A program made the translations under genes and the position numbers. The notes below the pieces were generated by a model. That model was not told where the DNA came from and did not search any database. It worked only from the letters and a program-made list of their open reading frames with translations. Shown here in pieces: positions 23,176-35,210 of a stretch of 36,580 nt of DNA. The DNA comes from Didymodactylos carnosus (lineage: Eukaryota; Rotifera; Eurotatoria; Philodinida; Philodinidae). Numbering within the stretch: position 1 is the first letter of the stretch; each line of letters begins with the position of its first letter. Location: NCBI GenBank assembly GCA_905250885.1, contig CAJNOQ010001061.1, positions 1 through 36,580 on the forward strand, written 5' to 3'.

Positions 23176-24073
23176 CCAATAATAACTCTAAAGCACTAAC
23201 AAAATGCATTATACTGCTAAATGCAATCAGTGAGAAAATTTTTGTAATAGTATTAAGTGTTGGGTTTTATATTGAATCAACTTCTTTCTGCATACAAGAA
23301 GCCAACTATCCCGCTTCCAAAGTCTGCTGGATGGTATAAACTGCTAGAATGAAAGCTCTTGTAGGTAAGTATGAGGGTCAAATGTTCGAGTCTCAATATC
23401 TCAAGACAAGAAAAATTCATTAGCATTGAGTATTTTTCCGTCGTACTACTATGAGCATGGGCTACAAGTGAGGCAAGTTTGAAAGCAAAATTCGAAAGTC
23501 GGATTTTGCTCAAAATCCAAGCTCTGTAGGCAAAACCTGACTAAAAATCCAGTATCTCAGCAACAAAATACCATGGGCACAAACCAACTTAGGGTATTTC
23601 ACTACTCACTAAGATTTACAAAATAAAAGTAGTCTGAGTTCAAAAGCGATTTATAACCTCACGAGGTTCCCTCGTTAGTCATTTGTGCTTCACAGTGTAA
23701 TAGAACCCATTAGATATGTTGTTTTTATTTCAGTCTTTTTATCTGTTACAGCTTTGGCGTCAGAGGGCACTTTTACCAATTTTAAATATATATAGATTAT
23801 TGACAACATTATTGAAAATATTACTAATTAATAAAAAACAATTTATTAAAACACATTTAGATGTAAATCGAATGTATATTGTCGTAAGTTAGTATTTGAC
23901 AACCGCTATTTTTACCAAAGAAAGTCATACAATCTTTGAGATTCACAGACTGTTTATATTCTGTGTTTTAGGAATCTTTAGAACATACAGAGTATTTTAT
24001 TGAAAACTATCTACGAAGTGATGGGATTCTAATGTTTCATTTATATCAGACGGATCTCAATGCACCAATATAA
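23176..24073 (+). pseudogene. innexin-like C-terminal gene fragment, tentative
   Basis: Three splice-bounded segments join in phase: 23176-23243, 23752-23883, 23972-24073 (stop TAA). The first contains ALTKCIILLNAISEKIF, comparable to the innexin block T-V-Q-C-V-L-x-I-N-x-x-N-E-K-I-F. The second starts with LW and carries a hydrophobic stretch followed by KKQFIKTHL. The third contains FIENYLRSDGILMFHL, comparable to the F-x-x-x-Y-L-x-x-D-G-x-x-L-L-R-L-I of innexin C termini. Innexins are four-pass gap-junction or hemichannel proteins of invertebrates. The N-terminal half with the first two membrane segments was not found, so this is a fragment, or a gene with undetected divergent exons. Confidence 0.45.
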
Positions 24074-25091
24074 CTGAAAAAATTATAACTCGATTGTTCA
24101 AAAACATTTACTGTTGAGCTAATAAAAGTTTGTAATTTTTGTCTTTTTGTTTGGTTTTGCTTTTGTTTTACAAATTGTTTCTTGACATTTTTTAGTTCGA
24201 GCTATTATTTGTCTTTTGTTATTTAATTTTAGTATTCCTGCTTCTGACTTTTTTTAAAGAAAGACTGAAAAACGACATCGCATTTTCAAGACTAGCGAGG
24301 AAGCATCCGTAGGTGGACAAAAATTAACGGTACGTATCTACTCAACTTTTAACTGAGCTTCACTTCTCTGAATAACGTTGTTGCTACGGGGAAATCATGT
24401 CCAACACTTTTGCCTCTTTGATCATATTTTCTGCATCCATGAATTTTTATTGGCTTTTATTTTAAACCAATAACACTATTTTTATTATCGTGGTAGGTCA
24501 TTATGTTGTGATAGCTTGAGTCACGTGTGAGTAAGAATATTTTCTGTTTGGCGAATAAATCAGTATTTTCGTCATTAGGTGGTTTGGCTCTGAAAATTTT
24601 TGTTTTACACCGGGTTGCTGAAAATGAGGACTTCATGTGTATTCCATAAGTTCTCTACTATACTAATTGTTGAAGAATGCTGAAGATACACCGCATATTT
24701 TTCGCACTACGCGAAAAAAGTATGGCATACACACCTTGCACCACTTTAGTTCTAGCTAGACTGGTCAGGACTTCGATCATTTTAGAAATGTCGGACAAAA
24801 AAATTTTAAAGGTGAAAGAAAATTAGGGATAGATCGGTGAGACATACACTTAAAACGCGAGTGTTTTATTGGAGCGCGGTCTCGATTTTTCATTACTGGC
24901 TAAAAATACTGTTCAACGTAATTGATAATAATCAGCGAGCACACTATTTTATGCCGGACAATATTTGCCACTAAACCAATCTTTTTTAAAAAAATCATTT
25001 TGATAAAATATGAGAATAAAAATCTGTACATGGTACTTTACTGCTCCATCGAACCTTACATTCAATTGCAGAACGTTTATACACATTTTGA
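24074..25091. other. intergenic sequence without recognised features
   Basis: No gene is supported. One splice-bounded open segment of 70 bases (24260-24329) looks exon-like but has no partner. Confidence 0.35.
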
Positions 25092-25244
25092 ATCCTAACC
25101 AGGGGTCTCAGATTCGCTGACTCATGAGGGACAACAAAGGAATCACCAGACAGTCCTTTGTTCTATCCCCAACAAAGGACTGTGATGATGATTCCTTTGT
25201 TCTATCCCTCATGAGTCAACGAACCTGAGACCCCTGATCCTAAC
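25092..25244. mobile_element. hAT-type MITE with an 8-base target duplication
   Basis: The element is 25100-25236 (137 bases). It is flanked on both sides by the identical 8-mer ATCCTAAC (25092-25099 and 25237-25244). Its ends are CAGGGGTCTCAG and the complement CTGAGACCCCTG. Nearly the whole element folds back on itself, with only a few mismatches, leaving a small loop around TATCCCC. An 8-base duplication and CAGGG-type ends are the hallmarks of hAT transposons. It is too short to encode anything, so it needs a transposase from elsewhere. The exact target duplication suggests a fairly recent insertion. Confidence 0.92.
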
Positions 25245-25724
25245 ATCCATTTGAATATCTAACCTCTAGTATTTCGTACGTAAATATATTGTTTTAACGT
25301 ACGCATTTGAGCGTAGTAATGGAAAAACAAACTACATATTTCCATATTTTTACATGAATTTTGATTTTAAAGAATAAATAAAATCAGTCGAAGCATTTAT
25401 GAACTTTGTTTTCAATACTAGCTGTTGCTTTTTTTCTTATTAATTTTTTTTGTCTACTTATCATCGCTTTAGTGTGAATTTAGAACTCTTGATTAAGCAC
25501 ATAATGCACCCTCTGACAGATGAGTTTCTACGAAGCAGAAATCATGCTATCGAGAAATAGTACCTTCCACTGAGGGATATATGACACTAATTCTTCTAGT
25601 TTCTAAGTTGCAGGATGGTAGGAGATTTACCTTATTGTTACAACATGATTATTGTTATTTGTTGTCTTATTTATTTTGTTTTAAGTAAGTGACATCTTTT
25701 GTTTCAATTAATACTTTGGCCAAA
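25245..25724. other. 5' flank of CAND1
   Basis: AT-rich sequence containing the presumed promoter and 5' UTR. I saw no clear TATA box or known motif. A T-rich stretch ending in TTTTAAG at about 25679-25685 could serve as a cis- or trans-splice acceptor for the 5' UTR, but that is not demonstrable here. Confidence 0.3.
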
Positions 25725-28700
25725 ATGTCTGTTCCCACAACAACACAAATAACCAGTTTACTGGATAAAATGACATCAAATGATAAGGATTTTCGATTTA
25801 TGGCTACAAATGATTTGATGGCAGATTTACAAAAAGAATCGATTAAATTAGATGATGATAGTGAACGACGTATTGTTAAAGGTGTATTAAAATTACTAGA
25901 AGATCATAATGGTGAAGTACAAAATCAAGCTGTGAAATGTTTGGGACCATTAGTATGTAAAGTGAAAGAAAATCAAATCGAAGTTGTTATCGATACATTA
26001 TGTACAAATATATTTAGTAATAATGAACAATTACGAGACATATCAAGTATCGGTTTAAAAACTGTTATCAACTCATTAGCTTTTTTGCATACATCAACAA
26101 TGGCAACAAATATAAGTAGAAAAATAATGAGTCGTTTAATTAGTGCCATACAACGTGAAGAACAACAACAACAAGGTAGTATGAGTGCAGATGATTTGAA
26201 TAAAAATAACATGTCTTATTCATTGTTTTATCCTAAAATAGGTCAACAAACAACGAAAAGTGGTAGTGGAGCAACAGGAGCAGATACATCGATTATGATT
26301 GGAAATGGTGGACAAAATCAGTTAGAAATTTTAGATATAATTAGTGATATGTTAGCACGATTTGGCTCAAACTTATCATCCTTTCATTTACAACTGAAAC
26401 AAATCTTGCTTAATCATTTGAATTCATCACGTTCGGCTGTTCGAAAACGTGTTACAAACTCATTAAGGTAAATAAAACTTGCAGAGTTAAGACTTCACTT
26501 TTTGAATAACTAGGAGCATAGTAATGGATTGAAGATGATGTTGACTTTCGGTCGGACCCATTCTGATGATTTTTCCTCTCGTTTTCGTTTATTCCTGACA
26601 AACTAACATTATTAATGGAGTCCAAGAAGACAAGTGAGATTGAATATACAACGTTTAAAGTTGAGTGTTAAATGTTCCTATTCAGTCTAATCACCAACAC
26701 TGATAATACTTATTTATTTAACACAATTTTTCTTCTATTTAGCTATTTATTATCATCGTGTAACATTCAATTGTTCAACGAAGTTTTAACAATAATATTA
26801 GACGAATTAAAACGTAAACCATCGTCAGCCAGCAAAAAAATACCATCGTCTTCATCGACAAATAACAATATGACAAAAACATATATTCAAGCGTTAACAT
26901 CAATATGTCGTTTGGCATCACAACGTTTAAGTGATCATATGCGTGATGTTATTGAAATAACCGTATCTTATATTGATAATAGCTCTAATTCTCAACAACA
27001 ACAGGACGACGAATTGATTGAATATTCTTTACAAGCTATTGAAACATATTTAAAACGTTGTCCGAAAGAAACAAATGAATATGTACCAAAAATAATTGAT
27101 TTGTGTTTAAGATATATTAAATATGATCCAAACTGGAATGATCAAGATGATGAAGATGAAGGTAAGTTTTCGTTATCTTTATTTCAAAAAATGAGTAACA
27201 GTAAGAAGTAGCATCTGACACGAACAAAAGAACTACTTATCAAATGTTGAATGTGATCTATTTTTTAGATAATGCAGATGTAGATGAAGAAGATGATAGC
27301 GAACAAGATGACAAAGGCCAAGATGATTATTCGGATGACGATGACGTTTCCTGGAAAGTTCGTCGAGCATCAACAAAATGTTTGGAATCTGTTATTATTA
27401 CACATCATGAAATGCTAAATGCTTATTATAAACAAATTGTACCAGTATTAATTGAACGTTTCAATGAGCGAGAAGATACGGTTAAAGGCGATATATTTCA
27501 TTGTTTTAATACAATATTACAACAAACAAAAGCCTATTATTCACATTCAGCAACTAACGAGCAATTGTCAATTGAGCCCACTGACGATAGTATGGATACG
27601 GATGTTGTTAGTGATGAAAAAGATCAAAATCCAATTGTACAATTAAAATATTATATACCAGCAATTGTTAAATCATTATCAAAAATAATGAAAGATAAAA
27701 ATACAAAAAATCGTGAAAATGCTTTTATTGTTCTAACAAATCTTGTTCATGTTCAACATAATTTATTGAGTGAACATATCGATGTTATTTTACCAAATAC
27801 ATCATATTCTCTATCAACTGGTGCTAGTACAAGTAGCACAAAATCAATAAAGTCAAATAAAACGAACGCAACTCTAACATCGTCAGCAGCAAAAACAGCC
27901 ACACATTCAAATTTAAAAATAACGGCTTTAACGTTTTTATATTCACTGTTACAATCTCATGATGATACAACAAAATTTCATAAACATATTAAAACGATGT
28001 TACCGCTCATTATTTTACATGCCAATGATCCATTTTACAAAATAGCTTCGGAAGCTTTACTTGTACTACAACAATTCATTAAAATAATAAGACCAAATGA
28101 AACGATGATTAATCAGGATTTTAAACAGTATGTCAATGAAATATATCAATGTACACAAAAACGATTGAAACAAACAGATATTGATCAAGAAGTTAAAGAA
28201 CGGGCGATTACATGTTTTGCTCATGTCATTGCTTATTTAGGTAAGATTTATTTTTTAAAAAAATGAACTTGACAAGATTAATGACAATAATAATCATATT
28301 TTCTTCTTTTAGGTGATTTACTTCCTGCCGATTTACTTAATTCATGTTGGCCCCTACTCGAGGAACGTTTGAAAAATGAAATAACACGTTTGCCAACCGT
28401 TCGTGCATTAACAAAAATCATTGAATCACCTTTACGTCTTGATTTACAACCGGTGCTTGTTTCAACAATTCCAGTATTATCATCTTATCTAAGACAAAAT
28501 CATCGTACATTAAAAATGAATACATTAACATGTTTGACTTCAATTGTGAATTATTATTATCCGGTTAAATATTTAACAAATGATTTAATATGTACAATCA
28601 TCGTTGAAATTCCAAATTTAGTTACAGAAAATGATCTATTAATATCACAATTAGCATTGAAATTAATGACTGTTATCTCTATTAAACAACAGGCAATCGA

Positions 28701-30784
28701 TAAACAAACGATTCAGTTAACTCTAACGCAAGTTCTAACGTTAATACAATCACCATTATTACAAGGTACAGCATTAGATTCGGTTATTGAATTTAGTCAA
28801 GCATTAGTGCCTAAAACGATACCCTATAAAGATTTTGTTAATATGCTAATTAAACCGATATATCAGCCTATTCCAACAAGCAGCGTTCAACCACCATCAT
28901 CATCATCATCCTCAACAGCCACAGTATTAGGACATGATTTACAAAATTCATTAGTTGTACATAAACAAGCATTTTATTCAATAGCTAAGTGTTTTGCCGC
29001 TGTAACAGTAAAAAATATAAACGAAGGACAACATTTCATCAATAAATTTCAAGATGATTTAAACAATCAGAAAACGAGTGATTCGATCAAAATTTTAGCA
29101 TTATTATGTCTTGGAGAAACTGGTAAGTGAAGAGAAACGTTTTTTTTTATCTTGCTGAAATCAACATGAATTTTTAGTTTTTACAGTATTTGTTTCTAAT
29201 AATTACTTTCTTATTATTTTAGGCAAGCATACAGATTTGGTTCAATCATCATCAAATTTACAACAAATTATTTTGGATACATTTTCATCATCATCTGAAG
29301 AATTGCGTAATGCTGCTTCATATGCATTAGGCTATATTGGCATTCGTAATTTAGATAAACATATACCATTTATTTTAAATGAAATAACAACAAATCAATC
29401 AAAAAAACAATATTTATTATTACATTCATTAAAAGAAATCATTACCTATCATAGTCATACTCAAAATGATAATTATAAATTGTTACGTCCATATATCAAT
29501 GATATTTGGTCAGCATTATTTGCTCACTGTGAATGTTCTGAAGAAGGTACACGAAATGTTGTTGCCGAATGTTTAGGTAAATTAACGTTATTGGAACCAG
29601 AAAAATTATTGCCAATATTACGTGAAAGTTTTCTAAAAAATCAAACTGACGATAAAGCACATGTACGTAGTACAATATTAACAGCAGTCAAATTTACAAT
29701 ACTAGATCAACCGCAACATATTGACAATATTTTACGTTTATATATTAAAGACTTCTTAAATGCATTGGAAGATCCTAATATTCATATTAAACGTGTAGCA
29801 TTAGTCTTGTTCAATTCAGGTATGAAACAAATTTAATTTAGTCTGCTTAGTGAACTGTACTCTTGTTTATCCATTTGTCACAAATTATTCAATTTTCAAA
29901 TCGAAGGATTTAATCAGTGAAAAAATTGAAAATCAAATAGACTTTTACACATCAGCATGCACATAACTGAGGTTGCAATTTAAAATTTTGTACATATTAC
30001 ATATATACTTCGCAACTCGATTCGCTTTTTGTTTATTAGTGGAACTTTTTCATAATTAAATATTTGCTTAACAGCAGATATATCTAGTTATCTCACAGAG
30101 AGAGAGAAGTTGAATTGAAAAATACGTTCTTCATCAATTAAATCTTCTTTCTTTGTTTTAGCTGCTCATAATAAACCGGTGTTAATTCGTGATCTATTAA
30201 AAGATATTTTATTAGAAAAATTATATCAAGAAACAAAAGTTCGTCCGGAATTAATTCGTGAAGTTGAAATGGGTCCATTTAAACATACTGTTGATGATGG
30301 TTTAGATTTACGTAAAGCTGCTTATGAATGTATGTACACACTGTTGGATACTTGTTTAGATAAATTAGATATATTTGAATATTTAAATTATGTTGAAAAT
30401 GGTCTAAATGATCATTATGATGTGCGTATGTTAACATTTTTAATGGTCATTCGTATTAGTGTTTTAATGCCAAATATTGTTCTACAACGTCTGGAACGTT
30501 TAATTGCACCATTAAAAAAAATAATTGATACAAAAATAAAAGCTAATAGCGTTAAACAAGAATTTGAAAAACATGATGAATTAAAACGTGCAGCGATAAA
30601 ATCATTTTTAGCATTACAACAAATTAAAGATGCTGATAAATCAACGGCTGTTGCTGATTTTTTAAATTTTATTAAAGCATCATCGGAACATAATCAAATG
30701 TATGAATATGTACAACATGAACAACAGCAACAAACAATTATAAACACGAATAATAATTCGGCAGAAATGATGGATCTTTCTTAA
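25725..30784 (+). CDS. CAND1: CAND1, cullin-associated NEDD8-dissociated protein 1
   Basis: Six exons keep phase: 25725-26467, 26743-27161, 27269-28240, 28313-29122, 29223-29819, 30162-30784, giving 1,387 residues (human CAND1: 1,230). Conserved blocks run from end to end: [27 protein letters not shown], the acidic loop with [25 protein letters not shown]-like [52 protein letters not shown] and [21 protein letters not shown]1 is a HEAT-repeat protein that wraps un-neddylated cullin-RBX1 in the cytosol and nucleus and exchanges substrate receptors of cullin-RING ubiquitin ligases. The extra length is mostly Ser/Thr/Gln-rich insertions (about 145-198, and two Ser-rich loops further on) in loops between helices. 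The ATG at 25725 is chosen because [16 protein letters not shown] aligns with the family N terminus. Confidence 0.96.
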
Positions 30785-31374
30785 AAATGATACATCGATA
30801 TTTAGAAAACAAATATATATTATTATCATATATTCTTTGACTATTTCTAATGTTGTGTTTTGTAGTTGCCGGTGAGCTTAAAGCTACTTAAACCCGTCAA
30901 CTAACATTTTTTAAAAGAGAAAAATACCTAAGTGTATAAGTCATTGTCCCACAGTCTGGGTTTTTATGAACTGTGTGTGTGTGTGTGTGCGTATGTGTGA
31001 AAGCGAGAAAGTGAGAGTGTGTATGTATGTCTTTTTTTTTTGTCTTTCTGATTTCTTATATTCACCTTTCTGTTAAGAAACAAACAAAAAATAAATTATT
31101 CGTGTTCGGCAAAATGAAAATGTGATTTGAATTTATATTAATCAAACAATTATTTTTCACATTTAATACAAATTATGAAAGTTAATGTTACACAAAAAGT
31201 GACGATCAATTTTGTCTAAAATAATATCATTATTAAAAGTTAAGCGATTGAATTAGAATGACAATAGTAGAACAAATACAATTTATTTAAAGATATTCAA
31301 CACTAAAAAAGCATTTTATTTTAGACTGAAAAATTGAAACAATCAAACTATGAATATATGAAGTATACAAATAA
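30785..31374. other. CAND1 3' UTR and intergenic spacer
   Basis: No gene. It contains a (GT)n tract near 30972-30990 with related GTATGT repeats after it, followed by the candidate poly(A) signal at 31090. Confidence 0.5.
31090..31095 (+). promoter_or_regulatory. candidate poly(A) signal of CAND1
   Basis: AATAAA lies 306 bases after the CAND1 stop and is followed within 20 bases by a GT-rich stretch (GTGTTCGG), the usual arrangement of a cleavage site. Confidence 0.5.
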
Positions 31375-31970
31375 CGAGGGAAGGACCTCAAGTGTTACTC
31401 TCACTTTTCAATGGGACATATTCTGCTTTGTAGAGCTCGACGAGCTGATTACGATGGCATAAAGCATTTCCCCCCATAGCTCTTTAAGATCCGATTTTCT
31501 AGAAAACCAGTTTTTTAAAATAACCAAAACGTTTCTTGACGAGGCATAATTGTAGTGCGCACATTTCTGATTAAAATGAGACATCTGCCACCTCTACACG
31601 ACCTTTCGTTGCAAAGTTATAGAATTTACAAGAAAAGCTCTAAATTAATTTCTTCTTATTTCTGTAGCTTTGAGCTGACAATGAACATTTAGGACCTTTC
31701 TTGTAAGATCTATAACTTTGCAAAGAAAGCTCATGTAGAGCTCGGAGATATCTCATTTTAATCAGAAATATGCGCGTTACAACTATGATTCATTAAGAAA
31801 AGTTTTGGTTATTTTTTAGAGTTTCTGAAAACTGGTTTCCCAGAAAAACGGGTCTACAAGAGCCATGAGGAAAACTGCTTTATACCATCGTAATAAGCTC
31901 GTCGAGCTCTAAAAATTAGAAAATGTCCCATTGAAAAGTGAGAGTAACACTTGGGGACCTTCTCTCGTAA
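31372..31970. mobile_element. 593-base foldback element with TAA target duplication (Harbinger-like?)
   Basis: The element is 31375-31967. Left arm about 31375-31640 and right arm about 31688-31967 are inverted copies, roughly 75-80% identical; a well kept block is AAGTGTTACTCTCACTTTTC. The ends are CGAGGGAAGGACC on the left and the complement of CGAGAGAAGGTCC on the right, each flanked by TAA (31372-31374 and 31968-31970). A three-base TWA duplication is typical of PIF/Harbinger elements, but a three-base match could be chance. There is no coding capacity. The arms contain phrases also found in other intergenic repeats of this window. Confidence 0.7.
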
Positions 31971-33510
31971 GCAAGAATTTATCAGTATTTGTATTTTTTT
32001 GGTAGAAAATGGATTTTTATTTTGTGTAGATAGACATACCCTTAAAAGAATTTATGTGGAGAAGTTTTTCAGGCTCTGTTTCTTATTTTTCATTATCTAT
32101 CTATTTGGTAAGAAATACTAGGAAATAAATGTGCGCTTCGTGAAAGGCATATTTTTTATACGGCACACTTTTTTGCCAGTCAAGAGCAAAGTTTTTTCGG
32201 ATAATCTCGAAAATTAATGTAAACATAAAGGTATCGATTACGCTGTATCTTGTACCAATGTTTTGGTTATAAACTCTGCATTGATTTTTTTCTTTGACAA
32301 GAAAACACAAGGTTGAAAAAACCGTCTGGAGAGAAAAAAATGAATACAAAATTTCTAAGTCTTGATTTTACCCATTTACTCATGTTCGAAATATTTCGAA
32401 TGATTTGGTTGTAGTTAGAACGATGTATGATTTTTTTATTTTTATTCGACACTATAGTGAATGACTACTTCGTTATGAAATCTAATTTAACAAATCGATT
32501 GCGTTCACACGTCACAATATTGAAAAGTCTGAGATAAAAACGGTTTTCAATTTTTTATATGAATAAGAAGTCAGTTAATTGATGATCTATAACACTATCA
32601 TAGTCGTTTTCTACATCTACTGTCTCGTCGTATTTAATACATTGTGTTTTTGTTACATAATCTTTTTACAAGTGATTAACACGTTCTAACTGGTCTATCA
32701 TACAATAATAGTACTTTAATATGTAAACATTGAACTTTTCTTTTTTGTATGTGTTAAAATGATCAAGATTTGAATGAACAATCGAATACAAAAATCTCAT
32801 TGTTCAACGTACTAAAATTACATAAATACATTTGATTACCTTTCAGACTAACAAGAGAAACAGAACATATATATTATAACGGTAAGAAAACTAACATCTA
32901 TGCATGTCAAAATGGGAAAATGTCATCAATTAGTATTGTAGTGAGTATGCTTCTATTGCCATTCGTCTTTATACAAATTCTGATTTGAAATTAAATTGGG
33001 TAACATTGTATTCTGAATGAATACTAAAAATATTTTAAATCTACAGTCTTTCGATCTTTGAAGCTTTCTTTAAGCAAAGAGAATTTTTGAAGCATTATAA
33101 TCAGCTAGTGTCAAAGGTAGCTAATAAATAGTCTATTATTTTGTTGCGTAAGACAGAAAAAAGGAAAGGACAAAACAAGTGATGCATGACAAAACGTACA
33201 TTTGAATCATGCCAAACACATAATGATGCGACCTCTACTGTTTGAATGTTAAAATTTTTTTGTGAACCTCGATTACATCTGTCTGTTTTGTTCTTCACTG
33301 GAAGTGCAGGTATATCACTTAGGTAGAAATCGTGTGGAAGTAATAAAAACCTTCATTTATATTTCCAGTCGAAAGAGCTACAAACGGTTATCATTACTGG
33401 CATAACCTACTATTTAAACTCGATTTATCTAATTATTAAAGCTATACATTTTGAATAAATATCAACAGATTGCAATGTCGAGTATATTACAGGGAAAAGT
33501 GATAGTATGA
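31971..33510. other. intergenic sequence and 5' flank of the RING-UBL gene
   Basis: No supported gene. Short open frames of 60-80 codons have no recognisable motifs. The stretch just before 33511 should hold the promoter and 5' UTR. An out-of-frame ATG at 33507, four bases before the chosen start, opens a frame of 18 codons. Confidence 0.45.
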
Positions 33511-35210
33511 ATGGGTCGAGCGATATCAAAATTTTCACGTACGTTAGGTTTCTCGGAACCTAATACATCATTCTGTGCTCTAAATGTACTGGGAACTCGT
33601 ACAAGTGCTCTATCGGCTGAGCCTGCCATTCAACAGCAGAATACAACGATCGATCAACTGTCTGGCAATGTTCCCATTACTCCGCTTCCAAGTAGACTGG
33701 CTAATGAGTTTGGCTTAAACGATACGAATGAATTCAATAATCATAATTTGAGACGACGACCATCAAATGAACTGCAACAGCGAGGAAAGAGAAAAGGACA
33801 AAAATTGCCATCTCGTCGTTTAAATATATCACCGAATATGGCCAAACGATTAGATGGCTCGACTAAACAACGAAATAGAAGACGTGATCAGAGTTCACGA
33901 GCACAACCGCGTTCATTCAACATCGAGAAAAGACAAATTTATTTGCCTGAAGTGAATAACGGTATAACAGAGAGAAATATAGTTCCATTAATAAATAATA
34001 ATGTTAAAAGACGTCCGCCACGTCATTTGTTGGATTCTACCGACAAACAAAGAATTGTACGTACATCATCGAGACAAACTACAATTCCTCAACGTCTCTA
34101 TGATCTCCTTCAATGTCCAGTTTGCTTAAATGAATATGTTGATCCACACTTCATACCTTGCGGTCACACATATTGTTATTCTTGTCTCAATCAATTAATT
34201 CAAAATAATAATATTCTTATCTGTCCTGAGTGTCGAAAGAAACACATAGTTCCACAAGAAGGATTTCCCTCTAATTTTCTCGTCAGAAACTTGATCGAAG
34301 AAAATTTACATTCAATTAGTGGCAAATGTACAGAATGTAAACTATTTACAGTTTTAAGACCTTGTCGACACTGTGGTTTTATGATATGCGATAGATGTTA
34401 TCAACGTCACAAAGATACTAAATTAGCACATAGAAAGTGTGAGTACAGTGTACAATTTTATTAAGTCACAATTTTTTAGATTGAAAACTATATTTCCGTT
34501 CTTAATTATTATAGCAAATAGTGATATTTCGCAATCATGCATTATCGATCTACCTTCGCAACATTTATCTCTAACCAAATTGAATCGACAATTATCAGAG
34601 TAACTTCTGTTTCAAATAAAATAATGAATTTAAGTTTTATGTCTTTTATTTTCATTTTAGTTTGGATGGTGAGAAGATTATTCATCTTTTTGTTGCTGTT
34701 CATAAATTATTATTTGATGTTTCACAAGTCAAGCAATTAATAGTTGCCATACCAATAGCAAATTTTTTGAAAGATCCATCCGCTGTTCTTACTCAACGTA
34801 TTGCAAAACGAGAAAGACTCGGAGTATTTGATCAACTCGTTTTAGAATACGATGGCAAAAGAATTCGTTTTAATCGAACACTACATTCTTATGGTATTGA
34901 AGATGGTGATATTTTATACGTGTATAATAATCAACAATTCGGTAATCAATTGACTCATTTATGTGATAATGACAATACAACGAGAGTAGTGTCACCAGGA
35001 CGAAGAAATAGAAATATAACGAATAATACGAGAAATAATGTTGAGTTATTATCTTATCATTCATTGAATGGTGATAATTTACAAACTAGTAGTACTAGTA
35101 TAACTGGCAACAGTAGTGACATGTCTAATGGGAGTCATGTTTATACTCAAACATCACACTCACTCTCTTCACCAGTCTTTAGATTAACAAAAACATTGCA
35201 ATCCACTTAA
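33511..35210 (+). CDS. RING-finger protein with second zinc segment and C-terminal ubiquitin-like domain
   Basis: Exons 33511-34438, 34515-34599 and 34661-35210 keep phase and give 520 residues. The N terminus MGRAISK fits an N-myristoylation site (Gly2, Ser6, Lys7). Residues ~80-135 are strongly basic. A C3HC4 RING is formed by C202, C205, C217, H219, C222, C225, C238 and C241, with CPVCLNEYVDPHFIPCGHTY typical of E3 ligases of the TRIM type. A second Cys/His set (C273, C276, C285, C288, C293, C296, H300, H307) resembles a B-box. Exon 3 carries a ubiquitin-like fold: LVLEYDGKRIRFNRTLHSYG followed by IEDGDILYVYN. The tail is Ser/Thr/Asn-rich. The likely role is a membrane-attached E3 ubiquitin ligase, but the substrate is unknown. 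I do not recognise a named orthologue. Confidence 0.85.

Noticed and set aside
23380-23400. GTTCGAGTCTC-like sequence resembling a tRNA T-loop
   Set aside because: No acceptor stem, D-arm or anticodon arm could be folded around it. A similar GGTTCGAATC near 16630 also lacks the rest of a tRNA.
24260-24329. Exon-like segment reading KTEKRHRIFKTSEEASVGGQ
   Set aside because: It has an acceptor-like start and a GTACGT donor but no partner exon and no recognised family; at 70 bases it may be chance.
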